Assembly (NCBI RefSeq): GCF_032397745.1
Contig: NZ_CP135921.1
Location: 6,994,501 to 7,058,500 of the forward strand
Length of the DNA stretch: 64,000 nt
Source of the DNA: Bradyrhizobium prioriisuperbiae
Lineage (GTDB): Bacteria; Pseudomonadota; Alphaproteobacteria; Rhizobiales; Xanthobacteraceae
Reading direction: 5' to 3'
Shown: piece after piece, positions 1 to 7,401 of the stretch
Layout: each line of letters starts with the position of its first letter
Numbering within the stretch: the first letter of the stretch is position 1
Notes under the pieces: model-generated
What the model saw: the letters and a program-made list of their open reading frames with translations, nothing else
What the model was told of the DNA's origin: nothing
Databases searched by the model: none
Made by a program: the position numbers and the translations under genes

Positions 1-412
1 GCTCTCCGGCGGCGAGGCGCAGCGCGTCAAGCTCGCCAAGGAGCTGTCGAAACGCGCCACCGGCCGCACGCTCTACATCCTGGACGAGCCGACCACTGGG
101 CTACATTTCCACGACGTGGCCAAGCTGCTCGAGGTGCTGCACGAACTGGTCAACCAGGGCAACACCGTGGTGGTGATCGAGCACAATCTCGAAGTCATCA
201 AGACAGCGGACTGGGTGATCGATCTGGGTCCTGAAGGCGGCGACGGCGGCGGCGAGATCGTGGCCTGGGGTCCGCCGGAAGACATCGTCAAGGCGCCGCG
301 CAGCTACACCGGCAAATTCCTAGCGCCGGTGCTGGCGAAAGCCAACAAGCCACGCAAGCGGCGGGTGGTGAGCAATAAGGACGATGGCGTATCCGGAGAA
401 GCGGCGGAGTAG
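1..412 (+). CDS. uvrA: UvrABC excinuclease subunit A, C-terminal fragment
   Basis: This is the last 136 codons of uvrA, with the 5' part outside the window; the frame runs from base 2. The translation opens with the ABC signature [12 protein letters not shown], followed by the Walker B region [11 protein letters not shown] and the switch histidine segment [11 protein letters not shown], in the order found in the second ABC ATPase of UvrA. The stretch [15 protein letters not shown] is a UvrA hallmark. UvrA is the DNA damage-recognition ATPase of nucleotide excision repair and works with UvrB in the cytoplasm. The C-terminal tail after KFLAPVL is basic and poorly conserved, as is usual. Identification is secure. 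Confidence 0.97.
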   Translation, partial: LSGGEAQRVKLAKELSKRATGRTLYILDEPTTGLHFHDVAKLLEVLHELVNQGNTVVVIEHNLEVIKTADWVIDLGPEGGDGGGEIVAWGPPEDIVKAPRSYTGKFLAPVLAKANKPRKRRVVSNKDDGVSGEAAE

Positions 413-454
413 CCAGTCTTCGCCATGCAGCGGATGCTGTGCAGCAACCGGCGA

Positions 455-832
455 TCAAAGCTGGTTGCTGACCTCGACAAGGTTGCCGTCGGGATCCCTG
501 ACATACACCGACAGGATCGGTCCCGCTGCCCCCGCGCGTTCGCCGGGACCGGCGACGATGTCCACGCCGTGCTGCCTGAGATGCAGCACGACCGCATCGA
601 TCGGCGTATCGGTGAGAACACAGAAATTGCCGCTGCCCGGCACGGTCTCCCGCGCGATCTCGGGTGACGTGCGCACGTCCTGCAAGCTGATCTTGTTGGC
701 CCCGAAGTGCAGCGACCACTTTCCTGGCCGCTCTTCCCGCGACGTCATCCCCAACACGCGCTCATAGAACCGACGTGCCGCCGCGACGTCGTTCACGCAA
801 AGCACAATGTGATCGAGGGATCCCACCTGCAT
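455..832 (-). CDS. VOC family (glyoxalase/bleomycin-resistance fold) protein
   Basis: A 125-residue single-domain VOC protein. It begins with the typical first strand LDHIVLCVNDV, has FYERVLGM after the first helix, and ends with the metal-side strand VYVRDPDGNLVEV, whose Glu is a usual VOC metal ligand. Members include small-molecule lyases, dioxygenases and antibiotic-binding proteins, so the substrate cannot be inferred. It is convergent with uvrA, leaving 42 bp between them. The shine-dalgarno sequence before the ATG is weak. The family call is strong; the function is unknown. Confidence 0.9.
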   Translation of the reverse strand: MQVGSLDHIVLCVNDVAAARRFYERVLGMTSREERPGKWSLHFGANKISLQDVRTSPEIARETVPGSGNFCVLTDTPIDAVVLHLRQHGVDIVAGPGERAGAAGPILSVYVRDPDGNLVEVSNQL

Positions 833-963
833 GGGCGGGCAGTCTACACCTCATGCTCATCGAGAGCGACGTCCACCTTGCCCGTAACGCGACGCGGTTG
901 CTGCGCAGCAGCAAGACGAATCGATAGACCACAAACTGATATTCGGCGTTGTGGTCCGGGTAA

Positions 964-1296
964 CTACCCAGCGGCGGAGCCGTTCGCCTGATTCCAGACA
1001 GTCTCGAACTCGGCCTTCGAAATCTCTTTCGCAAAAAACTGCGAATCCCGGTTGATCATCGCAAGCGGCGGGACTGGAGCTTCAGGCATCTCAGCCCGCC
1101 AATTTTCGCTGGCATAGCTGCATGCTTCAAGCCGGCCGTCGCGATACTTCCTCACGCATCGAATTGACCAGCGTAATGCGTCCAGTTCGTCGAACCATTC
1201 GACTGGTTCGTCTTCCGCCGCATCAATCCAGACACAATGAAAGTAACTCTGAGGAGGACCCAGCTGAGGCGGTCCGGGCAGTTCAATCGAAGACAT
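964..1296 (-). CDS. DUF6881 domain protein
   Basis: A 110-residue protein. The chosen ATG at 1296 follows a good AGGA ribosome site. The open frame extends upstream, but that extension is basic, Arg-rich sequence typical of out-of-gene translation. The body fits the DUF6881 pattern as I remember it: an acidic YFHCVWID...DEPVEWFDELD stretch, then RWSIRCVRKYRDGR, EAPVPPL, and a C-terminal EISKAEFETVW. No catalytic motif is visible and no function is known for the family. It lies 121 bp downstream of the esterase gene on the same strand and may be cotranscribed. Confidence 0.75.
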   Translation of the reverse strand: MSSIELPGPPQLGPPQSYFHCVWIDAAEDEPVEWFDELDALRWSIRCVRKYRDGRLEACSYASENWRAEMPEAPVPPLAMINRDSQFFAKEISKAEFETVWNQANGSAAG

Positions 1297-1417
1297 GGCC
1301 AAGTCCTGAGCTTGCCGATTTGAAACATGACGGCGTTTGCGGCGGAGACACACTCGTCCACGGCTTCGGCGTGATGGCCGGGTCGGGCCACCGGACACGG
1401 GACCGCGAACCGCGACA

Positions 1418-2302
1418 TCAAAAATGCTCCCGCATGAATGCACCCGCGCTTGCAAGCGCTCGCCGACCGGGCTCCAGGTGAGCATTCCACAAAGGCCATG
1501 CGTGGATCATGTGCGGCCATATCTGCAGGGTGACGGCGACATCGGCCGAGCCGGCCGCAGCCGCAAACCGCGTGGCATCTTCGAGCAACGTCTCTGACGA
1601 TCCGACCTGGATCAGCGTTGGCGGAAAGCCCTTCAAATCCGCATAGAGCGGCGATATCAGCGGATCCTTCCGATCCATGCCGGCCGGCACAACGGCCGAG
1701 GCCAATTCCTCGAGGTAGACCTTGTGAATGATCGGATCGACGGCATCTTTCGTCGTCAATGAGGACCCGGACATGGAGAGATCAGTCCATGGCGACACCA
1801 GCCACGTGCAGGCGGGCAAGTCCTCCTCGAGTTCGCGCAGCCGATTGACCAACGCAACCGTCAGTCCGCCGCCTGCGCTGTCGCCACCGACGGCGATGTG
1901 CGCAGCCGCGATCCCTTGCCGCCGCAAATATCGCCACGCCGTCAGGCCATCGTCGAACGCGGCCGGAAACGGATGCTCCGGCGCCAGCCGATAACCGACC
2001 GCCAAGGTCCGCACCCGCGCCGCCCGGCCTGCTTCGGTCACCAAACGGCGATGGCTGCGGATGGAGCCCGAACAGTAGCCGCCGCCATGGAAAAACAGCA
2101 GCACACGCGACGCATCGCTGCCGGGAACGATCGACCATTCCCCGGCCACGCCATCCAGATCGACCGCGGACAGCTCGACGTCGTCGGCCACAGGCCAAAC
2201 GGAGCCGACATCGTCCAGGCGCTGGCGTCGCTCCGTCCATCCGACGGGCCGTGGTTTCGAACCGAGCAGCGTGCGGATGGTATCGATCTCGCTCTGAACC
2301 AT
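1418..2302 (-). CDS. Alpha/beta hydrolase, hormone-sensitive lipase (HSL) family
   Basis: A 294-residue esterase. The oxyanion-hole motif HGGGY (residues 72-76) and the nucleophile elbow GDSAGG (Ser about 142) define the HSL or acetyl-hydrolase family. An Asp in LLEDATRF and the His in PHMIHAW complete the likely triad. These enzymes hydrolyse short-chain acyl esters in the cytoplasm. No signal peptide is present. The ATG is preceded by GGGAGG, which supports this start. The natural substrate cannot be told from sequence. Length and motif spacing are normal. Confidence 0.93.
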   Translation of the reverse strand: MVQSEIDTIRTLLGSKPRPVGWTERRQRLDDVGSVWPVADDVELSAVDLDGVAGEWSIVPGSDASRVLLFFHGGGYCSGSIRSHRRLVTEAGRAARVRTLAVGYRLAPEHPFPAAFDDGLTAWRYLRRQGIAAAHIAVGGDSAGGGLTVALVNRLRELEEDLPACTWLVSPWTDLSMSGSSLTTKDAVDPIIHKVYLEELASAVVPAGMDRKDPLISPLYADLKGFPPTLIQVGSSETLLEDATRFAAAAGSADVAVTLQIWPHMIHAWPLWNAHLEPGRRALASAGAFMREHF

Positions 2303-2435
2303 AGCTGCCTCCCGCCTTCTGACCGCGTCAACCGTCGGGGCTGAGCAGCCGAATGAGCGGTCGTCATCGCAACGATGTCATCGAGGGCGCATCAAATCCT
2401 GGAATTTTTCCACGCCAAAATGGTTTAATCGGAAC

Positions 2436-3767
2436 ATGATGCGGCCTGTTCAAAACCATCGTACCACAGCCCTCGCGGGAATTTTCACTGCCGGGGCAAT
2501 CCTGGCCGCCAGTCTCGCGATATCGGCACCTGCCCGGGCCGAAGACTGCGGCTTCAAGACGCCGCCGGATATCGTCCTCAACAAGGAGTTGATGATCACC
2601 GACTTGTCGGTGGTCAACGACGCGCGCGCCTCGGGTCCGAACGGCGCCTGGTCGTTCGCGCACCTGATGGCCACGTTGACGCCGAACCGCGATACAGGCG
2701 ACACCGTCAAGGATTGGCTTCGCACCTGGAACACTCCGTCTCACATCAACGGCTTTCCGCTCGACGCGCGACCGGCGATTTCCGAGACAATCGTCCGGCC
2801 CTGGATGGCCAGGGACGGCGCCACCGCGTTCGAGAGCTGGCGTCCCAATCTCGCCAATGCCCCGTTCCGTTTGCTCGCGATTGTCTATCGGCCTGATCTC
2901 GGCATCGTCACCAGGGACAATGTGATCGCCAATGCCGGCGAAGCGCGGCTGGTGTTCACGGCGCTCGACCTCAAGGGACGCGGCGATCTCGACACGGCGC
3001 CGCCGCTGCCGTTCACCCTGATCTTCGAGTACGCCCTGCCCGCATCCAGCCGCGAACAGGTCAAGGCCTGGGCCGAACGCTGGCACGCGCTGGGGCGGCT
3101 GCCGTTCGGCGTATCTTATAACGAGGCGCTGCAAGCCATTATCGGTACGTTCGACGGCTCTACCGGAACCAACACCTTGGCGCGGTTGCGCACCAACGAA
3201 GGGCTTGGCTTCCCCTGGCAGCTGCGCGAATTCCATCTGGACACGCAGGAACAGCGCTTGATCGCAGTACCGGTCAGCAACACGCCGCATCTCAGCCAAA
3301 TCGATCAGCCCGACGCCCTGTCGGCAGCTATCAACAGCGATCGCGGTGGCGATATTCCCCTGCGCTTCATCGGCGGCAACGCCGACATGCCCAGCAGAGA
3401 TTTCCGCTGGCCACAGATGGCCATCACCAACAATGTGTTGCGCCACAACTTCGCGATGCTGACCTGCAATGGCTGCCATACGGCGGAAACCGGCCGCAAG
3501 GCGGACGAAGCCGACGTCGCCAGCCATGCCGGCTTCCGGCACATCAGCGGCCGCCTGCATGACGCCGAGGCCACGCTGTCCGACTTCCTGACCGGCAATC
3601 CAGCCGTGGTGACCGACCCGACCGGAAAACTGCAGACCTTCTGTGACCTCAAGATGCGGCAGCGCGCAATGTTCGAGGCGCTCAACCCGCTGCCGGCATC
3701 GACGACATCAGCCCCGCATCCGGACGATCTCTCGGTAGCGCGCTCGCGCAAGGATCGCACTGACTGA
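2436..3767 (+). CDS. Secreted protein with one c-type haem-binding motif
   Basis: A 443-residue protein with an N-terminal Sec signal (hydrophobic [18 protein letters not shown], likely cleaved after ARA). A single CNGCH motif sits at about residues 344-348, near the C-terminal end, so the mature protein probably carries one covalently bound haem c in the periplasm. The long region before it (about residues 40-330) resembles no family I recognise. There is no obvious distal Met ligand pattern of cytochrome c. The final 40 residues are polar and probably disordered. The gene stands alone, divergent from the esterase and convergent with the rpiR-type gene. The function is unknown. Confidence 0.8.
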   Translation: MMRPVQNHRTTALAGIFTAGAILAASLAISAPARAEDCGFKTPPDIVLNKELMITDLSVVNDARASGPNGAWSFAHLMATLTPNRDTGDTVKDWLRTWNTPSHINGFPLDARPAISETIVRPWMARDGATAFESWRPNLANAPFRLLAIVYRPDLGIVTRDNVIANAGEARLVFTALDLKGRGDLDTAPPLPFTLIFEYALPASSREQVKAWAERWHALGRLPFGVSYNEALQAIIGTFDGSTGTNTLARLRTNEGLGFPWQLREFHLDTQEQRLIAVPVSNTPHLSQIDQPDALSAAINSDRGGDIPLRFIGGNADMPSRDFRWPQMAITNNVLRHNFAMLTCNGCHTAETGRKADEADVASHAGFRHISGRLHDAEATLSDFLTGNPAVVTDPTGKLQTFCDLKMRQRAMFEALNPLPASTTSAPHPDDLSVARSRKDRTD

Positions 3768-3779
3768 GCGGGCTCTCGG

Positions 3780-4646
3780 TCAAAAGCGCTTCTCGGACAG
3801 AATGCGCGTGGCGTGCTGAAGTCTGTCGACCGAGCGCTCGGTGTCGGTCAGAGCACAACAGCTCACCAACGTATCGATAATCGCGAGCTGAGCGACGCGG
3901 CTGCTCATCGCCTCGGGCCGATATCGGGTTTCATTCGCGACGGTATAGAGCAGCACGTCACAGTGCGCCGCGAGAGGCGACTTGCCGAGCCGCGTGATAC
4001 CGATTGTCCTGGCGCCGGATTCCCGCGCCAATCGGGTCGCAAGCACCGTCTCGACCGTGCTGCCGGAGTGAGACACCGTGACGGTCGCGACGGTTGGACC
4101 GGTCATGCCGGCGCTGACGGCCTGGACATGGGAATCGACGACCGCGCTTGCCGCGAGCCCCAGTTGCAGCAAGCGATAGGACAGGTCCTGCGCAATGGGC
4201 GCCGAACTTCCGATACCATAGATCTCAATGCGCTGCGCGTCCCTCAACAGGCTTGCCGCCTTCGCCAGCGATTCCATCGAGAGCAGGCGTCGCGTCTCGT
4301 GAAGCGAAGCGGCATGGGCGGCAAAGATGTGATCCGTGACGGTCGCCGGATCATCGCCCCGATGCAGGTCCTCCTGAATCAGACGAACCGGCTCGATCAA
4401 ATCCCGCGCCAGAAGAATTTTGAGCTCCTGAAACCCGCGAACATCCACCCGGCGGCAAAAGGCAACGATCGTGCCTTCGCTGACGTCACAGGTCTCCGCC
4501 ACTTCGGTGATCGACATGTGAATGAAGGGCTCGGGCTTTGCGAGTATCAGCTCGGCAATCTGCCTGGCTTTCGGCGGAAGCTCGGACTGCAACTCCCTGA
4601 TGCGGGAGAGGATGCCGTTCACCGACGGTCCTGGATTGACGTTCAT
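3780..4646 (-). CDS. MurR/RpiR family transcriptional regulator
   Basis: The protein has an N-terminal HTH_6 domain (SITEVAETCDVSEGTIVAFCRR, given here in pieces: SITEVAETC then DVSEGTIVAFCRR) and a C-terminal SIS sugar-phosphate-binding domain starting at RIEIYGIGSSAPIA. From the ATG at 4646 it is 288 residues, the usual family length. In-frame starts at 4769 (which has a better ribosome site, AGGCGGGA) and 4793 would add an unconserved 41-49 residue extension. RpiR proteins bind operators in response to phosphorylated sugars or amino sugars. It is divergent from the phospholipase C gene across an AT-rich spacer, so it may control it; this is inference. Confidence 0.88.
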   Translation of the reverse strand: MNVNPGPSVNGILSRIRELQSELPPKARQIAELILAKPEPFIHMSITEVAETCDVSEGTIVAFCRRVDVRGFQELKILLARDLIEPVRLIQEDLHRGDDPATVTDHIFAAHAASLHETRRLLSMESLAKAASLLRDAQRIEIYGIGSSAPIAQDLSYRLLQLGLAASAVVDSHVQAVSAGMTGPTVATVTVSHSGSTVETVLATRLARESGARTIGITRLGKSPLAAHCDVLLYTVANETRYRPEAMSSRVAQLAIIDTLVSCCALTDTERSVDRLQHATRILSEKRF

Positions 4647-4799
4647 GCCTGTCACCCGCGCCTTCGCAAACACCGTGGGAGTTGATCCGATACTCCGATT
4701 CGCCTTGCGCAAAACTTCAACTCCCGGTGGCCCGCCAGGATGCTCCGGCAACGCTGGCTCATGGGTCATTCCCGCCTGCTTTCGCATCGACATTTCGTC

Positions 4800-4866
4800 G
4801 ACTGAGAAAAGCTCATAAAATAATATCTACAAAATAAAATATTCACACTCACGTCAAGTGGGGTTG
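4800..4866. promoter_or_regulatory. AT-rich divergent promoter/operator region
   Basis: About 60 bp of strongly AT-rich sequence (4815-4850, including AATAATATC and AAAATAAAATATTC) in an otherwise GC-rich window. It lies between the rpiR-type gene and the phospholipase C gene, which diverge. The partial symmetry AATAT...ATATT could be an operator, but no defined binding site can be named. Confidence 0.4.
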
Positions 4867-4970
4867 GTACCCCTCGTCAGGTGATCTCGCGCAGGGCCCA
4901 AGAGCTTCCCAAGGCCTGCGCCGCAAACCGAGATCGGTCTGCTCAACCCAATTCAACCTCAGGTAGAAAA

Positions 4971-7319
4971 ATGACAACACGTCGTGATTTTCTGGTGGGC
5001 ACCGCGGCAGCGGCTGCCTTTACCAGCATCGACCGGGCACTGGCCATTCCGGCGAGGCGCCGGACCGGCACCATCCAGGACGTGAAGCACGTTGTGATCC
5101 TGATGCAGGAGAACCGTTCGTTCGACCACTATTTCGGCACCCTGCGCGGCGTGCGTGGCTTCGGCGATCGTTTCCCGATCCCGCTCGAAAGTGGCAAGCC
5201 GGTCTGGTTCCAGTCTGACGGCACCCATGAGATACCGCCTTATCACCGCGACTCCGCGACCTCCAACGCGCTGGTCGGGTATGGCACGCCACACTCATTC
5301 GGCGACAGTCAGGCCGCGTGGAACCAGGGCAAACTGGGCTTCTGGCCCAAGTACAAGACCCAGTACGCGATGGGCCACTTCGACCGCACCGACATCCCGT
5401 TCCAGTTCGCGCTGGCCGAGGCCTTCACGCTCTGCGACGCCTATCACTGCTCGATCACCACCGGCACGGATCCCAACCGGATCACGTTCTGGTCGGGCTC
5501 CAACTTCAATCCGGCGCTGCGTGCACAGGGCATCAACTGCACGACCAACGATTCCGAGCCCAACAACAACCGCTGCTGGCCCAACCCGTCGAAGTGGGTG
5601 GCGGGTCAACCTCAGCCGCAGCCGACCTATCGTTATGTCGGCAGCGACTTCACCTGGGACACCCTGCCCGACCTGCTGCAGAAAGCCGGTGTCAGCTGGC
5701 ACATCTACCAGGACATGAACGACAACTGGACCGGCGCGATGCACGGCTGCCCGGCATTCTCAAGCTTCCGCCACGCCCAGCCGGGTGATGCCAACTACAC
5801 GCACGGCCTGACCGGTGGTCCGGACTATCTGGACACGTTGAAAGCCGATGTGAAGAACGACACTCTGCCCCAGGTCTCGTGGATCCTGCCGACGCAGGCC
5901 AACTCCGAACATCCCGGCGGCGGCAGCCCGACCCGCGCCGGCAATTTCACCGACCAGGTGCTGGAAATCCTGACTTCCAATCCCGAAGTCTGGAGCCAGA
6001 CCGTCTTCCTGCTGACCTTCGACGAAAACGACGGCTTCTTCGATCACCTGCCGGCGCCGGCGGTGCCGTCGTATGACATCAACGGCAACCTGATGGGCAA
6101 GGCCACGATGCCGCTCGCGGGTGAGTATTTCTCCAACACCGTCGGCAATGTCCTGACCGGCACCGACACCATCAGCGGCAACGTTCGTCCCTGGGGTCTC
6201 AGTGCACGCGTACCGATGTATGTGGTGTCGCCGTGGAGCAAGGGTGGCTGGGTCAATTCGCAGGTCTTCGACCACACCTCGGTGGGACGTTTCCTCGAGA
6301 AACGCTTCGGCATCAAGGTGGCCGCGATCAGCCCTTGGCATCGCGCCATTTCGGGTGATCTGACCACGGCCTTCGACTTCGCGAGCCCCAACGATCCCCG
6401 CTTCCCGGACTTGCCCGACCAGAGCAACTGGTCTGCATCGGATGCGCATCAGCGCACACTGCCGGCTCCCACTGCGCCGGCGACACCGCAGCCGCTGTTT
6501 CAGGAGACCGGCGTGCGCTTCTCGCGGCCGCTTCCCTACATCCTGCATGCCAGCGCACACGTCGACGCCGGCAAAAACAAAGTCAGGCTCCTGTTCGCCA
6601 ACACCGGCTTTGCCGGCGCTGTGTTCCATGTCTACGACAAGCTGCACCTGGATCGCATTCCCAAGCGCTACACCGTCGAGGCGGGTCATATGCTGGACGA
6701 CGAATGGGTGGTCGGCGACGATGGCCTCTATGATCTGTGGGTGCTCGCTCCCAATGGATTCCACCGCCAATTCAAGGGCAACCTCAACAAGGTCCGGGAC
6801 AGACACGCGCCCAATCCCGAGATCTTCGTGGGCTACAATGTCTTCGACGGCGGCTTGCACGTGCAATTGCGCAATGACGGCAACAGCCACCTGCGTTTCA
6901 CGGTGAAGTCGAACAAGATCTATGGGCCGCTGCTGGCCGTCGGCGCTTCGATATCAGCCGCGTTACAGCCGGAGTTTCCGGGCTTCGGTCCGCTTCCCGG
7001 CCTGCAGCCTGTCGGCCTTGGCCAGGTACCTGGCTTCCGATCGGCTCCGGACGCCTTCGCCCCCGGCTTCGGCTTCAACCCGTCGAGCTTCTTCCCGGGC
7101 CCCGGCTTCGGCGGCCCCGGCACGTCGTGGGATGTCAAAGTGCCCGCGTCCGGCCGTCCCAGTGAACTCTACTGGAATCTGCGCACGACCGGCCACTGGT
7201 ACGACTTCGTCGTCACCTGCGACTCGGACGACGGCTTCTCCCGGCGCTTCGCCGGCCATGTGGAAACCGGCCGCTCGTCGGTGAGCGATCCCGGCATGGG
7301 CGTGGCCGACCGGTTCTGA
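4971..7319 (+). CDS. Phosphocholine-specific phospholipase C, Tat-exported
   Basis: From the ATG at 4971 (preceded by AGGT) the protein has 782 residues; the frame opens 90 bp earlier but lacks coding character there. It begins with a Tat signal (TTRRDFLVG plus a hydrophobic stretch ending ALA). The phosphoesterase core has QENRSFDHYFG at about residues 46-56, TGTDPNR, and DENDGFFDH. Two C-terminal DUF756-type domains follow, the last ending RRFAGHVETGR...SDPG. The enzyme would cleave phosphatidylcholine to diacylglycerol and phosphocholine outside the cytoplasm. It is longer than Pseudomonas PlcN (about 690). Part of the excess is a Gly/Pro/Phe-rich segment at about residues 661-720 with repeated PGFG units. 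No Pho box was seen upstream. Confidence 0.93.
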   Translation: MTTRRDFLVGTAAAAAFTSIDRALAIPARRRTGTIQDVKHVVILMQENRSFDHYFGTLRGVRGFGDRFPIPLESGKPVWFQSDGTHEIPPYHRDSATSNALVGYGTPHSFGDSQAAWNQGKLGFWPKYKTQYAMGHFDRTDIPFQFALAEAFTLCDAYHCSITTGTDPNRITFWSGSNFNPALRAQGINCTTNDSEPNNNRCWPNPSKWVAGQPQPQPTYRYVGSDFTWDTLPDLLQKAGVSWHIYQDMNDNWTGAMHGCPAFSSFRHAQPGDANYTHGLTGGPDYLDTLKADVKNDTLPQVSWILPTQANSEHPGGGSPTRAGNFTDQVLEILTSNPEVWSQTVFLLTFDENDGFFDHLPAPAVPSYDINGNLMGKATMPLAGEYFSNTVGNVLTGTDTISGNVRPWGLSARVPMYVVSPWSKGGWVNSQVFDHTSVGRFLEKRFGIKVAAISPWHRAISGDLTTAFDFASPNDPRFPDLPDQSNWSASDAHQRTLPAPTAPATPQPLFQETGVRFSRPLPYILHASAHVDAGKNKVRLLFANTGFAGAVFHVYDKLHLDRIPKRYTVEAGHMLDDEWVVGDDGLYDLWVLAPNGFHRQFKGNLNKVRDRHAPNPEIFVGYNVFDGGLHVQLRNDGNSHLRFTVKSNKIYGPLLAVGASISAALQPEFPGFGPLPGLQPVGLGQVPGFRSAPDAFAPGFGFNPSSFFPGPGFGGPGTSWDVKVPASGRPSELYWNLRTTGHWYDFVVTCDSDDGFSRRFAGHVETGRSSVSDPGMGVADRF
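6955..7130 (+). repeat. Gly/Pro/Phe-rich insert in the phospholipase C
   Basis: This in-frame stretch encodes repeated PGFG, PGF and GPGFGGPG units, splitting the last DUF756-type domain between a strand ending SISAAL and the WDVKVPASG strand. Such low-complexity segments are usually flexible loops. It is visible directly in the translation; its role is unknown. Confidence 0.7.
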
Positions 7320-7339
7320 AGCTGCGTTTTCACCACAGC

Positions 7340-7373
7340 AAATGGAAGGCACCTTCGGGCGCCTTCCATTTTC
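7340..7373. terminator. Bidirectional terminator between phospholipase C and autotransporter
   Basis: An 11-bp perfect stem, AAATGGAAGGC (7340-7350) and GCCTTCCATTT (7361-7371), with a 10-nt loop. It is followed on the plus strand by TTTTCG, and by T-rich sequence from the stem on the minus strand. It sits between two convergent genes and can serve both. Confidence 0.85.
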
Positions 7374-7401
7374 GTTCGCACCTGAGTTCGCCGCGCGGGC
7401 C

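Noticed and set aside
5760..6890. A 376-codon minus-strand frame within phospholipase C
   Set aside because: It is antisense to a strongly conserved enzyme and shows no domain; typical of high-GC codon bias.
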